NCBI RefSeq assembly: GCF_000220395.1
Contig: NW_004086389.1
Coordinates: 1 to 64,000, forward strand
Direction of reading: 5' to 3'
Source: Ichthyophthirius multifiliis
Taxonomy: Eukaryota; Ciliophora; Oligohymenophorea; Hymenostomatida
DNA: 64,000 bases
Numbering within the stretch: position 1 is the stretch's first letter; each line of letters begins with the position of its first letter. The position numbers were made by a program, and so were the translations under genes. Shown piece by piece: positions 25,052-37,733 of the stretch. The notes below the pieces were generated by a model. That model was not told the DNA's origin. It saw nothing but the letters and a program-made list of their open reading frames with translations, and ran no database searches.

Positions 25052-27440
25052 TCATATTTATATTTTTGTATTATTTTTAAATATATTCTACGATGTTAAA
25101 GAACTTCCTTTTATATATATTGGAGTCATTTAATTTTTAAGACTTTTATTATATTTTCTAAAATAATTAAGATTTTTTTTATAAGAAATCTTTTCCTTTT
25201 ATAAACTTTAATTTGCTAAACCTTTTGTTGAGGTATCTCCATTTAAGTCATTAATTTAAGAAAAATTATTATTTTTTTAAAATATAACGTTATTTTATTA
25301 TTATTAAATATTTAAAAATTAAATATTATATTAATGAAGAAGATTTTTTAAAATTTGTGAGTTTTCATTTTATTATTAATTGAGTTGAACTTCAGTATTA
25401 TTTTTTGTTAAAACTTCAGTATTATTTTTTGTTAAAACTTTTTAGCTTGATTTCTTTTCTAAAGAAATACTTAATGTATGTTCATTATTTTAATGATTTT
25501 CTTATTAAAGTATTCCAATCATTTATTCAAAAATGAAGCTTTTTTAAATTTAATCTTTAAAATCTTCAATAAATACAAATCTATTTTAAATTCTAATAAA
25601 ACATTCTTATAAACTAATTGGGAATTTATTCTTATCTGAAACAAAAAATTAAAATAACAGAATTTTATTTATATTATAAAAAAAAAAATATACTGTCTAT
25701 CAAATAAATAGAATTATTATATAATTAATCATAAGAAATAATATTAGAAATATCATAGCTTAATAAATATCTTGTATAATAAGATAAAAATAGATTTATT
25801 AAAGAATTATTATTAACTTAGCTTTGTATTTAATTATAAATGAACTTTTCATATAAAAGCATATCATCTTTATATATCTATTTTTTTTCTTGAATATAAA
25901 CAAAATAAAAACTTAAAAAAAAAAAAATATTTATTTATACCAATATATGAAAAAGGGACTAAGGAGTTATTTTAGGATGAGATGGCTATTAATTTTAGAT
26001 TAGAAGATCAAAAATTAATTAATAATCAATTTTTTGTAAACTTTGTAAATTATCTTGTTTGAAAAAATTATTGTTTTTTACATTTATTATTTACAAAGTA
26101 AAAGGTTTTTCTAAAAAAAAGATATATAAATAAATAATTGTAAATATAAATTATATATACCATATTATATTTAATAATTTCTAAAAGGTATTGAAAAATT
26201 CTATTGCTTAAAAAAAGAAGTATAATTAGTTTATAAAAGAAGATTTTTTAATTTATAAATATTCATTAGTTTATGTTCAGATTGTGTATAAATATAGCTA
26301 TTTTTATAAAAAGATATAGCACGTGAATAATTGTTTTAAGAAGTATTTGGTCTTACTTTAGTTTCTAAAAAGTCATTTTATTGTTATTTTTAGAATTTTA
26401 AATCATTATTTGTAAATATATTATTATTTTCTTATATTTTTTAACTTATTGGCCTTATTATTTTCTTTTCTTAAATTATGTTACTAAAATATTATGAATT
26501 TTACTATTAATTATTTTAATATTATTAATTGTTATTTTATTTAATTTGATATTCATTTTATATTAAACTATTGAATTAATTAATATTATTATTTTATGTA
26601 TTTTTCTTAGTATTAATCTGATTTTATTATTATATTTCATTATTATTTTAAAGTAGTATTTTTTAACTTTTAAACTATTCTAAAAATTCAAACTTTTCTC
26701 TTTCTGTAGGAGAAACCTTCCTGTTATATTTTTAAGACTCTTAAATTCGATTATCTATAAGTATTTCTCCTTTATTTGTTATTCTAATTTTTTATTTATC
26801 GAATCTTTAACTCATTTAATGTAATTATTATTCTTATTTTTCCAAAACATTTTAATTATTTTTCAAATTGCTATTTTCAATTTCTATATTTTTAAGTGCG
26901 GATTGATTTCTTATTTATTATTTTCCACCTTTATATATATATATATTTTTTTTTGTTAACAAAAAAAAACAAAAGAAGTAACTTTTATTACTTGTATCAT
27001 ATTTCTTTGTAAATGTCCAATGTTTAATTTTTTTTTCTTAGATTTCTTAATATTATTAATTATCCTATTTATTAAATGCTGATTATATTCTATTATTAAG
27101 TGTTTCTTTGATTTATTTTTAGGAAGTTTAAGGTCTTAATTAACTTTTTTTGATTTATTATTATTCAGTTATTTAATTTTATTGTTATTCTTCATAATTA
27201 TCTTTCTCTTCTTTAAATGCGAATCTTGAAAAACCTTTTTTTTGTTTTGTTTTATTTTTAATTTATGTAACTTATATTTAATATACCATAATTTTATATA
27301 TCTTCTTAATGATCTTTTCTTAAATCTTCGATATGAATATGTTGTTTTTTGTGATATTTTTCAGGATCATAAAATTCATAAATTTATTTTTCTTTTTCTT
27401 TTAATGATTACAGTTTTTTATTAATATTTAAAAAGCTCAT
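25052..27440 (-). CDS. Asn/Gln-rich hypothetical protein
   Basis: Minus-strand gene, ATG at 27440, TGA at 25052-25054. Introns 27235-27286, 26929-26982, 26111-26160, 25878-25940 and 25636-25693 all have GT-AG ends and keep phase. The product (about 700 residues) opens with a charged stretch containing EKEKQIYEFYDPEKYHKKQ and a KKYDTSNKSGK element, then becomes Asn/Gln-rich and disordered. A middle block has a PTEREKFEFLEQF helix. The exon at 25694-25877 is more hydrophobic and the rest is again low complexity. Near the C-terminus an 8-residue unit (LTKNNTEV) is repeated twice. No family recognised. It ends tail-to-tail with the transporter remnant, 128 bp away. Confidence 0.75.
25391..25438. 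repeat. 24-bp perfect tandem duplication
   Basis: Two identical 24-base copies (ACTTCAGTATTATTTTTTGT plus four more bases) directly abut. They lie in frame within the minus-strand gene at 25052-27440 and duplicate eight residues. Confidence 0.85.
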
Positions 27441-27840
27441 TTATTTTTTTATTTAATTTTTTAAACTAAACAATTATTTAAGTATGATAATTTTTTCTGT
27501 ATTAACAAAATAAAAATAATTATTATATAAATAATTTAATTAATTATTTATTATATAAAAAAACAGAAATAGCTTTAAAGAAGCCAATTAATTGAAAATA
27601 TTATTTAGATAAAATATAAAAAACTTCTTAATAAAAAAGAAAAATATTTCTTTAAAATTACTTCCAAATAAATACTTAAAAAGATAAATTAATTAAAAAA
27701 AAACAAAAAAAACAAAACTAAAATTAATAAAAAAATTAAATAAAAAACAAAAGTAATTCTAGTAATGAAAAAAAAAAAAAAATTTAACAAAAATAAAAAA
27801 AATCTTTTGTATATAATATTAAAATATATAATTTATAAAA
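27441..27840. promoter_or_regulatory. Divergent spacer
   Basis: About 400 bp between two divergently transcribed genes; it should contain both promoters. Strong A-rich bias on the plus strand from 27500; no defined motif. Confidence 0.5.
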
Positions 27841-30800
27841 ATGACACCTTTTTCAAAATATTTCCAAAAAAATTAACAAATTCAATTCAATAAAATATTT
27901 CAAAATAATCCGGATTATAAAATTTACTTAAATAATATATAGCAGATACCCAATATACAAAAGATTAAAAAAAATTCATTTAAAATTTATTTTTATTATC
28001 ATATTATGATCTCCGTTAAGAAGCAATAAAATAACGAATAAAGCCTTAAATGAAACATGATTTATTATTAGAAGCCATAATTTCAAAAGCAACTGGTAAA
28101 AAAAAACCTGAATTAGTCATTTAATAAGATTATAAAGCTTTAAAAGATAAAGAAATTCATTTACTCCAAGAAAATTTATAAAAATAAAATTTAATCTAAA
28201 CTTAAAAAGTAGAAGATTATTAAGAATAACCCTTCTAAATAGACAAAGTGAGTATATTAGCAAAAAAAATCGAAAATATTCCCTCAATAGCTTATTTAGT
28301 GGGTTTTTTAGTTGATTATATGTAACCTTAAGTTGGTTAAAACATTATTTTCGTTGAAAATTACGCATTTAATTAATAAGAAAATTATTTAGAAAATATA
28401 GGTAATTAATAGGTTTCAAAAGAATTAAATTAATATATATAAAGGAACAAGTTTTTAGATTTTTATGAAAATATTTAATGTTCAAATATATTTGATGTAA
28501 AAGGGGAAAGATTAAGATTCGCATTTTCTTAATTAATAAACATTTCAAATGAGTTTAATTAATTATATACAAATAATTTAAAGCACTTTATGAAAAATCT
28601 TAATAAAATGATTATTGTGAATTAAAAAGTACTATAAATAACACATATTTTGGCTAATCAAATTAGCTTTTTTCATAATCTTTCATTTTTTAAATGGTCT
28701 TAAGATTTATAAATTGTCAAACTATGGAAATAAATTATTATTGGAATCAATTGTAAAAATTTATTTATGTTTTTTTATTATATTTTTTAAATTGTAACAA
28801 AAATAAAATAAAAAGTTTATAATATTGAAAATTTAATTTCGGTTCTTAAATGTATTTTTAATATTAAAAAATATTGCAAAGTAATACTTCCTGATGAAAT
28901 ACTTTTCTATGAATAATATACTATAATTATTTTACATCATTAAGAGCCTGTTTCTTGGCTTTAATTGGCTAATATATTAGGTTTTTTGAAATAATTTAAT
29001 GCAAATTATACACCAAAAACTAAAGAAAACATATAAAAAATGTCCTAAATTTTTATAGAAATATATACGAAATAAATTGAAAAAAAAAACAAACCGAAGA
29101 ATTATCTTCGGAAGAATTCGAAAGATTTATTTTGGCTTTTTATTATTGCGATTAAGAAATCACATAAAAAATAAAAGTCGACTTATAAAATAAATTACAA
29201 GAAAATATAAAAGAAATAACTAAGAAATAATTAATAAATATTCTTTAATTTTTTATGTTAAAAAATATATAAATAAACGAAAAAATAGCAAAACTTATAT
29301 ATGAAGATTTCTAATGGAATTATTCTAATTTAAGAGATATTTATTTAATAATTGCTACATTTAAAAATTCGAATATATATTTAAATATCAACTATTTTTA
29401 TGAACTTTATAATAATATTTTAAAAAATACTACTACTTTTTAAGATATTAGATAAATTTTAATGATTGCAAAATTAACAAACTTTTTATTCGATGAAAGC
29501 TTTATTTTCCAAAATTAAAAATAAAAAACCATTTAAAATTCTTTGAGAATCATTTAATAAACTCTCTAAAATAAATTAGTTTAAGGTTAATTTAAAAACT
29601 AAGTTATTACTGCTATTAATATATCTAATTTAATCATTAATTAAATTTAAAAAAGTGATGCTTTATTATAAATTATAGCTGATAATATTGTAAAAAATAA
29701 TATATTTAAATAAATATATTATAAATAACAAAAGGATAATTTAAAAATTAATATAGAAAATAGATAAATAATAACTGACTTTGTCGTAAACTTAAGTTAT
29801 AAATTTAAAGAAAATTAATACATATTATATAATTAAATAAATAATCAGTAATAATAATAATATTAAAATATGCCATTCACAGATTTACACGTAAAAATAT
29901 TTTCTTCCTTGATAGAAAGTTTCCTTTAATCAAAAATCCTTTCCTATTTTTAATTAATAATAAAAATAGGTTAGATAACGAATTCATTTAAATATATATA
30001 CAAAGATGAAATTTAAAGATAGGAAATATCTAAAAAAATAACATAAGTATTAATAAAAGTACTAATAAATGACGAAAATAAATTTCAATTAGAAAATCTC
30101 ACAAACTTTGCACAGTTCTTAGATAATAATTTTATACATATAAATGATAATTAACTCATAATAAACACTCTGGACATTATATTCTAAAAAATGTTAAAAA
30201 TTTCCAAAAAAATTCCTTTATTTAAATTGTATTCCATCTATCAAGTATTTATTATAAAGCAGAATCATCTAAAAAAGATAAGAATGATATCAAAATGTTT
30301 TTCATGCATTATATTCTTAAAAATATAGTTGAAACTCCAGTAATTAATTAAATTATTCATTAAACTGATATTGTGTAGTATTTTAATCAAAATATTCTAA
30401 CTAATAATATTTTAGATTCTATTTATATCCCTTCTATTGTTTAATTTTTAGAAGTGGATATTTCAACTAATAAAATACATTAAAAAAATTACCTTTAGAA
30501 AATATAAAAATCAACTAAAATAATTTACGGATAACTTTTAATTAATAGTATTATATTTTTGAATAAATAAGGCATTTATAATTGGCCATTATATGAAAAT
30601 TTTAGTCTAAATTTATTATCTTGTTTTTATTTTAATGATGGAGCTTTTTTAATGAATAGAAACATTTTCGAAAATAACGAAGTTATTCTTAATGTTATTT
30701 AAGCTTTTGTTTAATAATATAATTATTATAATCAAAAAACATATTAAAATTAAAAGATATTTACATTAAGTATTTTAGCTTATTATGTTTTCGATTAGCT

Positions 30801-31146
30801 GTCTCTTAAAACTTTGTTTGTATTATTTTTATTTTATTTTTTAAAATATAATTATTTTGTTTATTAAAGGCTATTTTTAAAATATTAGGATTTTAATAAG
30901 TATATTACTTTTAACCTTTTATTAACTAAGTAATGATTAAATATGAATCTATTTTTAGAGAAGATAAACTGAATGTTTATGCCTTATAACCATGTAATTA
31001 TATTTTTTATTTATTTTATTTAAATTGGAAAACTCAAATTAAAAATAGTTTTTTTATTTAACGATTCTTAATAGACTTAAATTATGTAGAATTTGATAAA
31101 TTCTGATTTAACTTTAGATTATATATAGTAGTTACTTTTAGTAATA

Positions 31147-31214
<68 letters not shown>

Positions 31215-32236
31215 CTATCTTAATATACATTAAAAAATAAGAATTTAAAAGAATCTAATATATATAACGATATTTTAACAAAAAAAATATTCCAAAGTTT
31301 AACTTAAAACTAAGAAAAAATAACCATTTAAATATTTGAGAGAATTTTATCATATTTTTATTTAGGTAACATAGTAAAAGAAATAGAAAATGTATCATTC
31401 TTATTAATTTTATATCAAAAATATAAAGAAAGTATAAAAGAATATAAATACCATATATATATATCCTCAATTATTGCTACATTTAACATTAAAAATAATG
31501 CAAATATAGATATTCCTCCTTTAAAATTAATAATAAAGCAAAACTCTTAATTTACTGAAAAAAATATATAAGGAAAAAATATAAAAGTCTATTAAACTTT
31601 CGAAATAAAAAATCTAAACTAATAACAATAAGAAGAATTAAATTTGACAATTTTAAATAAAGAAATAAATAAATAAATTGAAAAATATTCATAATAAGAA
31701 AAAGAAATAGGCATATAAATAAATGAGTTTATTAAATCTATAAACAATTTAAAAAAGATTAAAAAAAAGAAGAAATAGAAAATATAAGCAGACAATATTA
31801 TATAATTAATTTATTTTAAAAAGTAAATATTAGTAATAGTGTTTTTAAAGAAGTCCAAAACTAATATATATAAAGCTAAAGTTAAATAGGTATTTATAAA
31901 TCTATAAAAAACTCTGAGCTTTAAAAATTGTTAGATTAATAATTGGAAAATAGTTTTAATTAATTAGAATAATTATTTTTATAAAAAGGATAAAATCTTA
32001 AAATTAGTTTTAGATTAGAAAATCTTAATAATGAGGAAAATCAAAAAGTCGGGTTTGTTTTTTTACATAAAAATGAATAATGTATTTCTGAATATGATGA
32101 AAAAAAAAATACGAAAAACTATTATTTGAATTCCTCTTAAATTTTAAAATTGGAATTTCTTAAATAAAATAATTAATTTTAGCCATAATATATAGGAAAG
32201 TAAAAATAATAATAAAATGATTTAGAATAAAATTGA
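27841..32236 (+). CDS. Large helical-repeat protein, unknown function
   Basis: Read from ATG 27841 to TGA 32234-32236, about 1400 residues. It is almost wholly alpha-helical, with repeated hydrophobic helix pairs (for example LAKKIENIPSIAYLVGFLVD and SLIESFLQSKILSYF) of the sort seen in ARM/HEAT or FASTK-type organellar RNA proteins. No RAP domain or catalytic motif was seen, so this is only a possibility. Introns in phase: 30823-30867, about 30991-31045, and one from 31141 to about 31237 containing the TA microsatellite. The frame breaks at four A-runs (27967-27974, 29080-29089, 30206-30212, 31761-31768); in each, one more A restores it. The last ~150 residues are more mixed and include a beta-rich VGFVFLHKNEQC segment. 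A decayed copy lies at 4880-6130. The gene may extend into the next coiled-coil gene by splicing. Confidence 0.65.
31150..31212. repeat. (AT)n microsatellite inside an intron
   Basis: About 31 AT units. Exons on both sides join in phase only if this run is removed with an intron from 31141 to about 31237. Confidence 0.75.
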
Positions 32237-32399
32237 TTTTAATAAATGAAAAAAAAAAAAAAAAAACTTTTAATTTGTTTATTTTATGTAATTAATTTAA
32301 TAATAAAAAAAAAAAAAAACTTTTTTTTTTTTTTTTTTTAGGAATAAAATATTTAAAAATAAAAATAAAAATAAATAAAAAATAAATAAAAATTTAATA

Positions 32400-33625
32400 A
32401 TAAGGAGTGATTATTAAAATACTTAATCCTTAAAAACTTTAGCAATTTCAAATAATTAATAATATAAACAGACGAAAACAAGTACTCCTAATTCTAGAGG
32501 AGTAACTCCTTCAAAAAAAAAAGTCCAAAAATCGCCTATAAGTAAAAAATATCCCCAAGTGGATTCATGGCAATAAATAGAAGGAAATTAAAATGAATAT
32601 TATAACTAAAAATTAAATATTTTATAAGAATAATTTAATACAGTATAGAATTAAAATTTAAAACTAAATAAAGAAAATGAGAATTTAAGATTAATAAATT
32701 TCGAATATGTCAAAAAATTAAACGTAAGTATTTTTCGTTATTTTTTTTTTTTATATATATAAAAATAAAAAAAAAGGAAATTTCTTCAAGTAAATTAAAA
32801 GCTGCTGAAAAAATTATAATAAATACAGATTTTTTCGAATCTGAAAATATATAACAAAAAGTAAAAGATTTTATAAGAAAATTAGCAAATAATTACAAGA
32901 TTTTAGAAAAAGAGTAAACTAAATTAATAAATTATTGTAAAGTTATGGAAGCAGATATTGAAAATTATAAAAGCAAAGTAGCTGAGGCTTAAGAAATTTA
33001 AGAAAATTTAAGAAAAACAGGATAAGAGTCTATTGAAAGTTTAGTTTAATCTTTAAAAGATTTAAGTAAAACTATTATATTTATAATATTTAATTAAAAT
33101 AGATGATAGATTAGAACAATTAACTGTTTAAAATAAAGAAATGAATTTCTAATTGGCTATCAAAAATGAAAATATAGAAAATTTAAATAACTAAATTTCT
33201 GATTTAAATTATTAATAGAGAGAAAAAACAAAGGAATATGATAATCTCGTTCAAAAATATAATACATGTGTAAGTGGACAACAGGAAAAGTAAAATGGAG
33301 ATGGCAAAATTGTATATAAAAAAATCAACAAATTTTAAATTATATAAAATTTAGATTTATGCACTTAAATGTAAATGTGATCATTTAGAACATGAGTTAA
33401 GATAAATGTAAGGAAACTTGTATATTAATACTAGGGAAATTCAAGAAATGGATATGTATTATATTTATTTTATTTGTAAAATTAAAATATATATATAAAA
33501 GAAAGATAAATGAACTTTAGGAAATTAACAATAATTTATCCAAATTTACTTATTAGATAAATAACTAGAAAAAAAAATTACATGAATAAAATATAAATAT
33601 ATAATTTAAATAAAATTATAAATGA
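32400..33625 (+). CDS. Coiled-coil protein, 5' end unresolved
   Basis: A coding block starts at or before 32400 with a Ser/Thr/Pro-rich basic linker (TSTPNSRGVTPSKKK, then KSPISKKYP) and passes into long coiled coils rich in Glu, Lys, Asn and Gln. Introns 32724-32776, 33066-33102, about 33311-33353 and about 33454-33509 keep phase; TGA is at 33623-33625. There is no ATG in frame for the first ~500 bp, so the true first exon is upstream. Either a short exon was missed or an intron across the poly-T stretch at 32200-32341 joins it to the 27841 gene. The acceptor after the T-run at 32320-32341 would fit. It is a structural or cytoskeletal protein by composition; no family recognised. Confidence 0.6.
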
Positions 33626-33789
33626 AAAATATAATAATATATATATATATATATTTATATATATATTTTACTTAATAACATTAAAAATTTAATTTTTAAT
33701 ATATAATTTAATAATATAAAAAATCGAATATACTTATTATTATTTTAATATTTATATTTATTTTTATTTAAATATTATTCTTCATAATA
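33626..33789. other. Convergent 3' spacer
   Basis: 164 bp between the stop codons of converging genes, including a TA run at about 33636-33665. Confidence 0.6.
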
Positions 33790-34743
33790 TCAAAAAATTT
33801 AATAAAAATCTTTTTTTTAATTTTCTTTTTATTATATATCTTTGTTATTATTATTTTATGAATTATTTAAAAGATAATTCTTTATTTTATATTTTTCATT
33901 AAGATTTTTAAATATTTAAGGTAGATTTTATAAAATACATTTGTTTTAATTTTATTCAGTATTTAAATTTTTATAAATTTATATTATTGTTTTTTATTAA
34001 TTTAAATTAATTTCAAATAATTTTTTTTTTTCTACTTAATTTTAATTTTTTTTAAAGTTTTATATTTTTTTTAGCTTTACATATTTATTATTATTTTATA
34101 TTTCTTTTTTTACAACTTTTTTATCTGTTTTGAAATCATCTATTATATTGATTATGTTTTCTATTGCACTTACTCTTACTGTTTTGCTTAAGTTTTTAAT
34201 ATTAGTTAAGTTTGATTCATTATTATTATTTTTAGTATTTGCTTTGTTCATATTGAATATATGATTTTTATTAATATTTATACCAAATTCATTATTTTTA
34301 TTTATACTTGATTTTTATTCGTTAGTATTAAAATAATTCGAAAATAAATTAGTTATATTGCTATCTTATTTTTTACTATTAATATTTAAATTATAATTAT
34401 TATTTTAGTAATTTATGTTATTAATATTGTTTAAATAATTATTAAATTTGTTTTTATTTAAATTATTATTTATATTAGTTTTATTATTTTTATCTTTATC
34501 TTTTTCTTTTTCCTTTTCTAGTTAAATTTTCTTATTGAATAATTAATTTTATTAATTATTTGATTTTTATTTTCTTTAGACATCTGCTGAATAAATTCTT
34601 TACGTTTATTTTTTTGGAACTTCTTTTATTTCCTTTTTCTAAGTCTCATAATTAAAATCTTTATTTAATATATTTTCTTAATTATAATCACTTGTATCCC
34701 AGGGCTCTAAATTCCATTCTATTTATTATACTATATTTTCCAT
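33790..34743 (-). CDS. Asn-rich hypothetical protein
   Basis: Single minus-strand open frame of 318 codons, ATG at 34741-34743, TGA at 33790-33792, no intron. The N-terminal ~30 residues (IEWNLEPWDTSDYNQENIL) are the only sequence of normal complexity; the two Trp suggest a small binding motif. The middle is Asn-rich and disordered, and the C-terminal third is Lys/Asn-rich with a helix around SKTVRVSAIENIINIIDDF. No family recognised. The asparagine content arises mostly from AAT codons, as expected for the base composition. Confidence 0.7.
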
Positions 34744-35827
34744 TTTTTATTAAATATTTATTATTTAATTATTTTTTTAAGATTAGTAATATTTTATAAT
34801 TCAAATTTAATTAAAAAATAAATAAATATATATTTGAAACAAAAATATTTATATACTTAAAACAATATTTATGAATAAATAAAATTTCAATTTTATTTAT
34901 TTATTACATTTTTATTTATTTATTATACATTAGTTTTAAATTAATTAAAATATGTTTTATGTTTATTTCTCAAAATATAACAATTAATATAATTTTCATT
35001 TAAAGAATTTAAAAGTTATTGATTTATTTATAATATAAAACTTTAAAATTTTATAAAAATATATAAAGTTAAAAACATTCCTCTTTTTTTTATGATTTTT
35101 AAATTTTCTAAACTTATTTTCATTAATAAAATTTACTAAATAGAAATAAAGTTTTCGATTTAAAAAATCTTTCAATAATCAACCATTTATTAAAATATAA
35201 TAATTAATATATTAATATGATTAAAATAATCAAATTATTTTAGAAATATAAAAAGTAGCATCAATAATTAAGATAACCATATTGAATAAATTGCGTTTTT
35301 GATAATTTTATAAAATTTTATTTTTCCTTAAAAAAAAAAAAAAAAACTATTTAAAAAAGATTAAACAGTAGACTAAGTTTTAAAAAAATTATTGAAAATC
35401 AGACTTTTTAAAATTTTAACCATAAGTAAATCTGTCATATAATAATGCTTAATTAATAATTATTTTGATTAAAATTTATATTAACTATGTACATTATTAT
35501 AATTATATACTAAAATTTTTATTAGAACAAAAATTAAAATTAATATAAAGTTCCTTAAATGTTAAAAAGTTATATTTTTTATAATTTGTATTATGTATTT
35601 TCAAACAGAATTATATAATTTGCTATTAATTAGCTTTATTATAAAAAATTAATCAAACAAATTGTAAAAAATTAGATATGTTTTTATGTTTTAATTAAAA
35701 TTATTATTAATTATATATTTATTTTTTAATTTTTTTTAATATTAAAAAAAAATCATTTAAATTTTTATATTTAAAAATATTAATTATTTATTTTTATAGA
35801 TTTATATAGGATTTTAATAATAAAAAA
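34744..35827. promoter_or_regulatory. Divergent intergenic region
   Basis: About 1.1 kb between two divergent genes. No coding frame was seen on either strand and no specific regulatory motif was recognised. Confidence 0.5.
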
Positions 35828-37436
35828 ATGAATAGTAGTAAAATTGACTAAGCAATATAAAAGATGCCAAAATTAATAAACATTTAATAGAGTGCATTAA
35901 ACTTGCAACATTAATAAACATTAAAATAAAATCTAGTCAATAATTATATGCATAATGATTAATTAAATACACTTTAAAATTAATATTTTTAAAATCCATA
36001 GGCAAATTAATTTAACTCTGTTAATTAAATTCAAAATTAATATACTTAGTAATATATATAATATTGGAATAATTATTATTAGATGATTTAAAATAATCCT
36101 AATTTTCTAACTTAAACAAATAAAAATTAATATATAAATCTAAGTAGTTAGAGAATCCAAAGTAATTATTAAATAGATGAAAAAGATAGTGCGTAAGAGA
36201 ATGCTAGTTAAATTTCTAAAAACTAAAAAACAAATAATTAAAAAAAAGATTAAAAAATTAAAATTTAGATTTAAGAAAATTCTTAAAAATAAAGTTAAAT
36301 AAGTGATGAATAAAGCAATTATTTATATAATAACCAAAATAATAATTTTAAATAAGAAAACAATTTCTAAGATGATAAAATATGTAAATATTTATTTTAA
36401 ACAATAAGATTATATCTAATTATTTTTGTATTTAGCTTTAAATTTTAAATAATTTATTCAATAAAGTTAAGACATATTATAAAACAGAATTAATGAAAGT
36501 AAAAGCTCGATTAGTTAAGAAGGTAGTAATTTATAGAGTTTCATTTTGGAATAATCATTGTAAAAAATATTTACTTTAAAAATAAATTAGAGTTTTTTAT
36601 AAAAATTAAAATAAAAACATTAATAAGAAATGAAACAGAATATTTTGAATATATTCCAAATTGTAAAGATGATCCAATTTTAAAAGCAGTTGAGTTATTA
36701 AAACAAGAGGAACTCTTATAATAGGAAGAATAAGAACGTATAATAAAAGAATAAGAACGTATAAAAAAAGAATAAGAAGAGATTAAATAGAAATAATTAT
36801 AAAATGAGTAATTATATTTATTTTTAATTAAAAAAAAAAAAACAGAAACATTGCTCAAGAATAAATTGAGGGTGAATAAAATTTTGTATAGAAAGACAAT
36901 TTAAGTTAAAATGTAAATTTTAACAATATCAATCTCAAGTTTACATAAAAATAAATATAAAAAAAAGGAAATGCTATTAAATATAAAATAAGATATGGAG
37001 AAAATACTTTAATAAGCAAAATGTTTAAAAAGTAATAAAATAGAACTCACTAAATAATAACGACTCAAAAAGGCCTAATTCATGTAAATAGCTTAAAAAA
37101 TGCAAAAAGAAATTGATTAATTATTAATGTACTATATATTAATTTAAATATATTATTATTATTATTTTAAATAAATTTAGAAGCAACAAAAATAAATAAA
37201 ATTTATTAATATAAACTAATTTTGAATTATTAAAATAATTTCATGATTCTATTTTAGAAGATTAACTTGAATTTTTATATGATAAAAATTAATAATTATT
37301 TTTTTAAATAATGGGAACAATAAAAAATAGTATAGACTAAAATAATAATTAAAATTAGTAGTAAGTAAGATAATAAAAATAAACTATGGCATAAAAAAAA
37401 TAAAAATTATAATCGAAATAGTTTAAAAAAAAGTGA
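35828..37436 (+). CDS. Gln/Asn-rich coiled-coil protein
   Basis: ATG 35828, TGA 37434-37436. First exon to about 36379 encodes a Gln/Asn-rich disordered region with many TAA/TAG codons. An intron (about 36380-36433) leads to more low-complexity sequence. Around 36640-36805 a short globular part (RNETEYFEYIPNCKDDPIL) precedes a strongly charged coiled coil with an EQERIIKEQERIKKEQEE repeat. Introns near 36807-36842 and 37129-37181 follow, then a helical C-terminus (NFELLKQFHDSILEDQLEF). One single-base frame change near 36560-36640 was not resolved. No family recognised; composition suggests a cytoskeletal or scaffold protein. Confidence 0.65.
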
Positions 37437-37733
37437 ACTTAATAAAAAAAATTATATATAAAATATTATAATATATATTATTTATTAAATATATCTTAAA
37501 TATCTTTTGAAATTACTTATTACTTTTCAAAAAGTATACATCATATTTATTTAGTTATTTATTCATCTATATAATATATATATATATTTGAATTTTAAAT
37601 TTATTATTAACATAAAAAAATATAAACATTAAATATACAAAATAATAAAACATAAAAAACAAAATAAATAAATGAATTTAGATTCATTTTATAATTTATA
37701 TTTTTATTAAAAAATATTTTAATTAATCACAAG
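37437..37733. other. Convergent 3' spacer
   Basis: AT-rich, about 300 bp between stop codons of converging genes; nothing specific seen. Confidence 0.5.

Noticed and set aside
36571-36858. 95-residue Ser/Tyr-rich minus-strand frame
   Set aside because: Antisense of the EQER-rich coiled coil in the gene at 35828-37436.
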